Source: 630D-37 sp037478835
GTDB lineage: Bacteria; Chloroflexota; Anaerolineae; Anaerolineales; Villigracilaceae
Direction of reading: 5' to 3'
NCBI GenBank assembly: GCA_037478835.1
Contig: JBBFLV010000006.1
Location: 1 to 64,000 of the forward strand
Length of the DNA: 64,000 nt
Below, one piece after another: positions 58,737 to 64,000 of this stretch. The translations under genes and the position numbers were made by a program. How positions within the stretch are numbered: the stretch's first letter is position 1; every line of letters starts with the position of its first letter. The notes below the pieces were generated by a model. That model did not search any database. It saw only the letters and a program-made list of their open reading frames with translations, and was not told where the DNA came from.

Positions 58737-60143
58737 ATGTCTGATGATGCCAGGATTTTAGAGGGATTAACCGAATACCGCTACGGCTTTCACGATCCGG
58801 AACACTACGTCTTTAAATCCCGCAAAGGTCTGGATCGCGAGGTCGTAGAGCAAATTTCGTATATGAAGGGCGAGCCGAAGTGGATGCTCGAATTCCGCTT
58901 GCGCGCCCTGGAGCACTTCCTCAGGCGTCCCATGCCCAAATGGGGCCCCGATCTGAGCGGCTTGAATCTGGATGATATTTACTATTACGTCCGCCCGACC
59001 GATCGGCAGGGGCGTTCCTGGGACGAGGTGCCGGAAAATATCAAGAAGACCTTCGAGCGCCTGGGCATTCCGGAGGCCGAGCGCAAATTCCTGGCCGGCG
59101 TCGGCGCCCAGTATGAGAGCGAGATGGTCTATCACTCCATTCAGGAGCACCTGGAAAAGCAGGGCGTGATCTTCCTCTCCATCGAAGATGGCCTGCGCCA
59201 ATACCCGGATCTCTTCCGTGAGTATTTCGGCACCGTCGTGCCGATCGAAGACAACAAGTTCGCCGCGTTAAACAGCGCCGTCTGGTCGGGTGGATCGTTC
59301 GTCTACGTCCCACCGAACGTGAAGGTGGAATTGCCCTTGCAGGCCTATTTCCGCCTGAATGCCGCCAACATCGGCCAGTTTGAGCGCACCCTGATCATCG
59401 TGGATGAGGGAGCTCAGGTGCACTACGTCGAAGGTTGCACCGCCCCGCAATATTCCACCGATTCTTTCCACAGCGGTGTGATCGAGATCATCGTCAAGCG
59501 CGGTGCCCGTTCGCGCTATACCACCATCCAGAACTGGAGCCACAACGTCTATAACCTGGTCACGCAGCGCGCAAAAGTCTACGGCGATGCTGTGCATGAA
59601 TGGGTCGATGCCAATATCGGTTCTAAGATTACAATGAAGTACCCGTCCTGCTACCTGATGGAGCCCGGTGCGCACGGCGAAATGCTCTCCATGGCCTTTG
59701 CCGGCCCCGGTCAGCATCAGGATGCCGGCTCCAAGATGGTGCACTTTGCTCCGCATACCACCAGCAAGATCACCTCGAAATCCATCAGCAAGGGCAACGG
59801 CCGAGCTTCCTATCGCGGTTTGCTGCGCGTCTATAAGGGCGCAAAAGGTGTAAAATCCACCGTGGTCTGCGATGCCTTGCTCCTCGATCCCGAATCGCGC
59901 ACCGATACCTACCCGTACATCGAGATCGAAGAGGACGATGTGACCATCGGTCACGAGGCCTCGGTGAGCAAGGTTGGGGAGGAGCAGCTCTTCTACCTGA
60001 TGTCCCGCGGGTTGAGCGAGGAAGAAGCCACCACAATGGTGGTCTCCGGCTTCATCGAACCGCTGGTGAAAGAGCTGCCGATGGAATATGCTGTTGAAAT
60101 GAACCGCCTGATCCAGCTCGAAATGGAAGGCTCGGTCGGGTAA
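58737..60143 (+). CDS. sufB: Fe-S cluster assembly protein SufB
   Basis: A 468-residue scaffold protein. It has GLTEYRYGFHDPEHYVFKS, NKFAALNSAVWSGGSFVYVP, the beta-helix segment HYVEGCTAPQYSTDSFHSGV, NWSHNVYNLVTQRAKVY and HTTSKITSKSISKGNGRASYR (only part). It holds the nascent cluster. It is 2 bp after sufC. Length is normal. Confidence 0.96.
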   Translation: MSDDARILEGLTEYRYGFHDPEHYVFKSRKGLDREVVEQISYMKGEPKWMLEFRLRALEHFLRRPMPKWGPDLSGLNLDDIYYYVRPTDRQGRSWDEVPENIKKTFERLGIPEAERKFLAGVGAQYESEMVYHSIQEHLEKQGVIFLSIEDGLRQYPDLFREYFGTVVPIEDNKFAALNSAVWSGGSFVYVPPNVKVELPLQAYFRLNAANIGQFERTLIIVDEGAQVHYVEGCTAPQYSTDSFHSGVIEIIVKRGARSRYTTIQNWSHNVYNLVTQRAKVYGDAVHEWVDANIGSKITMKYPSCYLMEPGAHGEMLSMAFAGPGQHQDAGSKMVHFAPHTTSKITSKSISKGNGRASYRGLLRVYKGAKGVKSTVVCDALLLDPESRTDTYPYIEIEEDDVTIGHEASVSKVGEEQLFYLMSRGLSEEEATTMVVSGFIEPLVKELPMEYAVEMNRLIQLEMEGSVG

Positions 60144-60167
60144 ACCCGCTACTCGCAGAGGAGAACA

Positions 60168-61505
60168 ATGCAAGAGAAACCCCGAATCGTTATCCGTCGC
60201 GGTCAGCGCCCGACGGTTGCCGAGAAAAACTTCACCTTTGACGTGACCCAGGTGCGCGCCGTCGGCCCGTTGGCCGAATACCGGCAGCGCGCTTGGGAGA
60301 TCTTTGAGCGTTTGCCCATGCCGTCCACCGATGACGAAGCTTGGCGCCGCACCGATCTGCGCCCGATGCCGGTCGAGTCCTTCCGCATTCCGTCGCCGGA
60401 AGCTTACCTCGACCTGGCACCGGTGCCGCAGGAACTGCTCCGGCCGCTGGTGGCCGAGCGTCATGCCGGCCAGATCGTGCTCTTGCCGGGTGGTGTGATG
60501 GCCGAGGTCGATCCGGCCCTGGCCGAAAAGGGCGTGATCTTCACCGATCTGCGCACCGCCGAAGAACGCTATCCGGAGATCGTGAAGCACCTGGCCGGCC
60601 GTGCCGTCAACCCGGAAGAGGGGAAATTCGCCGCTTTGGCCGCCGCGCTGGCCCAAAACGGCATCCTGATCTACGTTCCGAAGGGCGTGCGCCTGGAGCA
60701 GCCCTTGCACAGCGTGCTCTGGGGCCCTGGTGGCGGTTTAGCTCACATTTCTCACATCCTGGTCTGGGTGGATGAAGGTGCCGAGCTGACCTACGTCCAC
60801 GAATCGGCCTCACCGACCGAGGAGAGCGATGCTTTCCATGCCGGCCTGGTGGAGATTGTGGTGGAGCAAGGGGCGCGCCTGTGCTTCGTCGAGCTCCAGT
60901 CCTGGGGGCGGCATGTTTGGAACTTCAGCCACGAGCGCGTGCGCGTCGGGCGCGATGCCAACCTGGATTGGATCTTCGGCGCCGTGGGCTCAAAGCTGAC
61001 GAAGAACTTCTCCGAGCTCGATCTGGTCGGCGAAGGAGCCACCGGGCGCATGTCCGGCTTCTACTTTGCCGATGATCGTCAGCACCTGGATCACGATACC
61101 CAGCAGAACCACTTAGCTCCGCATACCACCAGCGACCTGCTTTTCAAAGGCGCTTTGAAGGGGCAGAGCCGCTCGGTATGGCAGGGGATGATCTACGTGG
61201 CACCGAATGCCCAGAAGACGGATGGCTATCAGGCCAACCGCAACCTGGTGCTGAGCGATGAGGCCCGTGCCGATTCCATCCCCGGCCTGGAAATTTGCGC
61301 CGATGATGTGCGCTGCACGCACGGTGCGACGGTCGGGAGGCTGGAGGAAGAACCTCTCTTCTACCTGCTCTCGCGCGGCATCCCTCGCACCGAGGCCGAA
61401 CGGATTTTGGTAGAAGGTTTCTTTGATCCGATTATGCAGCGCGTGCCTTTTGAAGGCGTGCGTGAACGCTTCCAACAGGCGATCGAGGCAAAACTTGCGC
61501 AATAA
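60168..61505 (+). CDS. sufD: Fe-S cluster assembly protein SufD
   Basis: A 445-residue paralogue of SufB. It has DDEAWRRTDLRPMP, KFAALAAALAQNGILIYVPK, ELTYVHESASPTEESDAFHA, FSHERVRVGRDANLDWIFGA, HLAPHTTSDLLFKGALKGQS and GLEICADDVRCTHGATVG. It completes the SufBCD complex. AGGAG precedes the ATG. Confidence 0.94.
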   Translation: MQEKPRIVIRRGQRPTVAEKNFTFDVTQVRAVGPLAEYRQRAWEIFERLPMPSTDDEAWRRTDLRPMPVESFRIPSPEAYLDLAPVPQELLRPLVAERHAGQIVLLPGGVMAEVDPALAEKGVIFTDLRTAEERYPEIVKHLAGRAVNPEEGKFAALAAALAQNGILIYVPKGVRLEQPLHSVLWGPGGGLAHISHILVWVDEGAELTYVHESASPTEESDAFHAGLVEIVVEQGARLCFVELQSWGRHVWNFSHERVRVGRDANLDWIFGAVGSKLTKNFSELDLVGEGATGRMSGFYFADDRQHLDHDTQQNHLAPHTTSDLLFKGALKGQSRSVWQGMIYVAPNAQKTDGYQANRNLVLSDEARADSIPGLEICADDVRCTHGATVGRLEEEPLFYLLSRGIPRTEAERILVEGFFDPIMQRVPFEGVRERFQQAIEAKLAQ

Positions 61506-61531
61506 ACTTCTATAAAATTGGGAGGGTGATT

Positions 61532-61894
61532 ATGGAAAAAAAGAAAGAGAACGGCCACGAAACACGTCGCCCGATCCCGTTGCGACGGGAGCCGCAATTC
61601 TCCTACCTGCGTCCACCGGAGTTCCGCAGCACCTATCAGGTGGGAGATGTGGTCGAGGTCTATTGCGATCACGAGCGCAACAAAACGCGCGTGCGCGGTT
61701 GGATCAAGGGGATCGTGGTGCAGGTAGATAACAAGATGGTGGCGGTGCAATTCCGCCAAAACGTCTTCTTGACCGATGGCTGGATGGTGCCGGATCGCAT
61801 TTTATGGTATCCCTTGGATTCGGATGCCATCCGCCCGGCGCAACAGAAGGAGCGCCGCAAGAAAAAGATAGAGGATGAGATTCCGGAATATTGA
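61532..61894 (+). CDS. Small basic protein inside the suf operon, function unknown
   Basis: A 120-residue protein between sufD and sufS. A charged N-terminus is followed by a small beta-barrel-like core (YQVGDVVEVYCDHERNKTRV, RGWIKGIVVQVDNKMVAVQF, FLTDGWMVPDRILWYPL) that resembles KOW/SH3-like folds, and a Lys/Glu-rich tail. It has one Cys. GGGAGG precedes the ATG; a GTG at 61526 is also in frame. It is not one of the usual suf products (SufA, SufE, SufT, SufU). It could be an adaptor or an RNA/DNA-binding protein. Confidence 0.75.
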   Translation: MEKKKENGHETRRPIPLRREPQFSYLRPPEFRSTYQVGDVVEVYCDHERNKTRVRGWIKGIVVQVDNKMVAVQFRQNVFLTDGWMVPDRILWYPLDSDAIRPAQQKERRKKKIEDEIPEY

Positions 61895-61900
61895 GGTGCT

Positions 61901-63127
61901 ATGACTTTGGATGTGTTGCGCGTCCGCCAGGATTTTCCGGTGCTGGCGCGGGAGGTGCGCCCGGGAGTGCCACTGATCTACTTGGACTCGACGGCCACCT
62001 CCCAAAAGCCGCGCCAGGTGATCGAGGCGATGGATCGATTCTATCGCTTTTCTAACGCCAATATCCACCGCGGGGTCCACACCCTGGCTGAAGAAGCCAC
62101 GGCGCTCTACGAAGAGGCGCGGGCGAAGATCGCCCGTTTCATCCACGCGCCCTCACCCCGTCAGCTGATCTACACCCGCAACACCACCGAGGCGATCAAC
62201 CTGGTGGCCTATGCCTGGGGACGCGCCTTTCTCCGCCCCGGTGACCGCCTGCTTTTGACCGAGATGGAGCACCACAGTAACCTGGTGCCGTGGTACCTGC
62301 TGGCGCAGGAACGGGGCGTGCAGATTGACTTCGTGCCGCTCACTGCTGACGGGCAGCTCGACCTGGAGGCCTATCGCCGGTTGCTCGAACGCGGCCCGAA
62401 GCTCGTGGCGTTTACCCATATGTCCAACGTGCTGGGCACGATCAACCCGGCCAAGGAGATGATCGCACTGGCGCATCAGGCCGGGGCGATCGTTTTGCTC
62501 GATGGGGCGCAATCCGTGCCGCATTTCCCGGTGGATGTGCAGGACCTGGACGTGGACTTTTTGGCCTTTTCCGGCCACAAAATGTGCGGCCCCACCGGGA
62601 TCGGGATTCTCTACGGCAAGATGCACCTGCTGGAGGCCATGCCCCCCTTCCTCGGCGGCGGGGATATGATCCGGGCCGTGCACCTGGGCTCGTTCGTCCC
62701 GAACGAAGTGCCGTATAAGTTCGAGGCCGGCACCCCGGCCATTGCCGAGGCGATCGGCCTGGGGGCGGCCGTAGACTATTTGCAAAGCGTCGGCATGCAG
62801 GCGATCGCCGCCTACGAGCACGAGCTGACCGCCTACGCGCTGGATCGCTTGGAAGAAGTCCCCGGTTTGCACCTGCTGGGGCCGGAGGCAACGCAAAAGG
62901 GCGGGGTGGCCTCGTTTACGTTCGATGGCGTCCATCCGCATGATGTCGCCCAGGTCCTGGATCGCTACGGGATCGCCGTGCGCGCCGGCCACCACTGTGC
63001 CCAACCGCTGCACGAACGCTTTGGCATTCCGGCCACGACGCGTGCCAGCTTCTATCTCTATACCACCAAGGAGGAGATCGATAAGCTGGTGGAGGGCCTG
63101 TATCAGGTCAAAAAACTTTTCGGATAG
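61901..63127 (+). CDS. sufS: Cysteine desulfurase SufS
   Basis: A 408-residue PLP enzyme. It begins with VRQDFPVL and YLDSTATSQKPRQVIEAM, carries the PLP lysine at about residue 227 (FSGHKMCGPTGIGIL) and the catalytic Cys at about residue 366 (RAGHHCAQPLHERFG). It removes sulfur from cysteine and passes it to SufU, encoded next. It starts 6 bp after the unknown gene. Confidence 0.96.
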   Translation: MTLDVLRVRQDFPVLAREVRPGVPLIYLDSTATSQKPRQVIEAMDRFYRFSNANIHRGVHTLAEEATALYEEARAKIARFIHAPSPRQLIYTRNTTEAINLVAYAWGRAFLRPGDRLLLTEMEHHSNLVPWYLLAQERGVQIDFVPLTADGQLDLEAYRRLLERGPKLVAFTHMSNVLGTINPAKEMIALAHQAGAIVLLDGAQSVPHFPVDVQDLDVDFLAFSGHKMCGPTGIGILYGKMHLLEAMPPFLGGGDMIRAVHLGSFVPNEVPYKFEAGTPAIAEAIGLGAAVDYLQSVGMQAIAAYEHELTAYALDRLEEVPGLHLLGPEATQKGGVASFTFDGVHPHDVAQVLDRYGIAVRAGHHCAQPLHERFGIPATTRASFYLYTTKEEIDKLVEGLYQVKKLFG

Positions 63128-63135
63128 GTTTCAAA

Positions 63136-63534
63136 ATGGACGATCTGTACCGCGAGATCATCATCGAACACTACGAAAACCCCACCTACCGGGGGAAACT
63201 TGAACCGCACGATATCGCCTTCGCGGATAGCAACCCGCTGTGTGGCGATCACATCGAAATCCAGCTGCGGGTGGACGGGGAGGGGCGGATCACCGATGCC
63301 CGCTTCGACGGCCATGGGTGCGCCATCTCGCAAGCTTCGGCCGACCTGTTGCTCGAATCGATCATCGGCAAGACGCTGGACGAGGTGAAGCAGCTCAACC
63401 GCCAACACGTGCTCGATCTCTTGGGGATCGAGCTGGGGCCCGTACGCCTGAAGTGTGCCTTGCTTTCGCTGAAGGTGCTCAAGGCTGGCGTGTACGGCCT
63501 GGGACAGGCGGATGATAGCTTAGTAGAAGAATAG
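63136..63534 (+). CDS. sufU: SufU sulfur-transfer protein
   Basis: A 132-residue IscU-fold protein. Metal-site residues are in NPLCGDHIEIQL (Cys36, Asp38), DGHGCAISQASADLL and VRLKCALLSLKVL. In Gram-positive-type systems SufU is a zinc-dependent sulfur acceptor of SufS rather than a scaffold. It is 8 bp after sufS. Confidence 0.94.
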   Translation: MDDLYREIIIEHYENPTYRGKLEPHDIAFADSNPLCGDHIEIQLRVDGEGRITDARFDGHGCAISQASADLLLESIIGKTLDEVKQLNRQHVLDLLGIELGPVRLKCALLSLKVLKAGVYGLGQADDSLVEE

Positions 63535-63542
63535 GTGGGAAG

Positions 63543-63890
63543 ATGTTCAACTATACGACGCTGGATGAGTCACAGGTAGAATTCTACGAAGTGGCTCCGG
63601 TGGATGAATTGCCCAACGGGGAGCGTTTGTTTCTCCAGATCGATACCGAGCCGATCGTGCTCTTCAACATCGCCGGGCAGATCTTCGCCATCGCCGATCG
63701 TTGCTCGCATGATGACGGTCCGCTGGGCGAGGGCGATTTGGAGGGCTATACCATCGTCTGCCCGCGGCACGGGGCGGAATTCGACGTGCGCACGGGGAAA
63801 GTGCTCCAGATGCCGGCCGTGGTGGATATTCCGGCCTACCCGGTGCGCGTGCGGGAGGGGATGATCTGGATCGGCTTGCCGAAAAGGTAA
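63543..63890 (+). CDS. Rieske-type [2Fe-2S] ferredoxin
   Basis: A 115-residue Rieske protein. Cluster ligands are CSHDDGPLGEG (CxH) and VCPRHGAEFDVRTG (CxxH), with normal spacing. Small Rieske ferredoxins often close suf operons and may serve as electron carriers for dioxygenases or for cluster assembly. It starts 8 bp after sufU. Confidence 0.92.
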   Translation: MFNYTTLDESQVEFYEVAPVDELPNGERLFLQIDTEPIVLFNIAGQIFAIADRCSHDDGPLGEGDLEGYTIVCPRHGAEFDVRTGKVLQMPAVVDIPAYPVRVREGMIWIGLPKR

Positions 63891-63896
63891 TGTAAT

Positions 63897-63924
63897 GTAG
63901 GGCAAACGCTAGCGTTTGCCCTAC
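63897..63924. repeat. Perfect 28-bp palindrome between convergent genes
   Basis: The left arm GTAGGGCAAACGCT (63897-63910) is followed directly by its exact reverse complement, AGCGTTTGCCCTAC (63911-63924). It begins 6 bp after the Rieske stop and includes the stop codon of the minus-strand gene. There is no T-run. A related imperfect copy is at 57716-57738. Confidence 0.9.
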
Positions 63925-64000
63925 TTCAGCCGGGACAGCGCTTTTTCGATCTTGCGCCGATCCTCCGGCCGAGGGCGGAGCTGCAGGGCGCGTTGATAGT
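63921..64000 (-). CDS. C-terminal end of a minus-strand protein, possibly TPR (truncated)
   Basis: Reading leftwards from the right edge, the frame gives YQRALQLRPRPEDRR and then KIEKALSRLK before a TAG at 63921-63923. The YxxALxLxP pattern fits the end of a tetratricopeptide repeat. The gene starts outside the window. It is convergent with the suf operon. Confidence 0.6.
   Translation of the reverse strand, partial: YQRALQLRPRPEDRRKIEKALSRLK

Noticed and set aside
59268..60710. A 480-residue open frame on the minus strand across sufB/sufD
   Set aside because: It lies antisense to two clear suf genes and has shadow-like composition (His/Gly/Gln-rich).

Overview
The window reads as a chromosomal stretch of a Chloroflexota bacterium, most likely class Anaerolineae. 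This is inferred from gene content, without any database search. Pointers are an extracytoplasmic protein with NBR1-type Ig and SH3b domains joined by Thr/Pro linkers, a BTAD-AAA-TPR regulator, a type 2 IPP isomerase, Tad/Flp genes, a SUF system with SufU and SufR, a T-box leader, and a V4R protein. No rRNA, CRISPR array, transposase or phage block is visible. Three tRNA genes are present.

Layout. 0-6.7 kb: cell-surface genes (5'-truncated Ig/SH3 protein, PglC-like phosphoglycosyltransferase, NeuD/PglD-like acyltransferase, SET-domain methyltransferase, GT39-like membrane glycosyltransferase, LysM/M23 lipoprotein). 6.8-12.3 kb: DUF503 protein, membrane protein, histidine kinase/OmpR regulator pair, then CpaE-like ATPase, a 97-residue protein and the CpaF/TadA ATPase, nearly all overlapping. 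12.3-19.4 kb: XRE, TPR, GNAT and V4R genes, a lipase-like hydrolase, a DsbA-like protein and a long DHH-CBS-nucleotidyltransferase. 19.4-21.8 kb: a small, partly AT-richer island with a methyltransferase remnant and two single-gene units, each followed by an imperfect palindrome resembling an integron attC site. 21.8-29.9 kb: CDF transporter, recJ, tnaA, acpP, then fni plus a prenyl synthase (isoprenoid pair). 29.9-34.4 kb: GlcD-GlcF-like fusion, SpoU methyltransferase with an unusual insert, and a lectin-like protein. 34.5-36.7 kb: NarL/DegS-type two-component pair and an unlinked Flp pilin. 36.8-40.1 kb: mtnA-adoK-ahcY, methyl-cycle salvage. 40.3-44.3 kb: tRNA-Ala pair, then a T-box leader before ilvE-leuS. 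44.4-50.1 kb: tRNA-Gln, glmU, cdd, HIT protein and a 1107-residue BTAD regulator. 50.1-57.5 kb, minus strand: psuG, an overlapping pair of membrane SPFH-like proteins, a DUF255 thioredoxin-domain protein, a MIP18/SufT-like protein and sufR. 57.9-63.9 kb: sufC-sufB-sufD-(unknown)-sufS-sufU-Rieske ferredoxin.

How the parts work together. The clearest regulatory unit is the divergent suf locus. SufR, a helix-turn-helix protein with a four-cysteine C-terminus, faces the suf operon. Both promoters are TTGACA-N17-TATAAT-like, and each carries the same 15-bp AT-rich element at its -35 side. The second clear unit is the leucine circuit, where a T-box with a probable CTC specifier precedes a branched-chain aminotransferase and leucyl-tRNA synthetase. 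mtnA, adoK and ahcY together recycle methylthioadenosine and S-adenosylhomocysteine by-products.

Non-coding layer. Many intergenic gaps carry short degenerate repeats (period about 7-9 bp, core ACGGTCTACGGTCC, or GACCATCCGACTA). A 28-bp perfect palindrome overlaps a stop codon at the right end, and a related copy lies between sufR and sufC. A 13-mer, TTTCGTGTAGCCA, occurs three times in three unrelated minus-strand genes in the same orientation and reading frame. The attC-like island, the paired SPFH genes, the unknown suf-operon protein and these repeats are the best candidates for undescribed biology.
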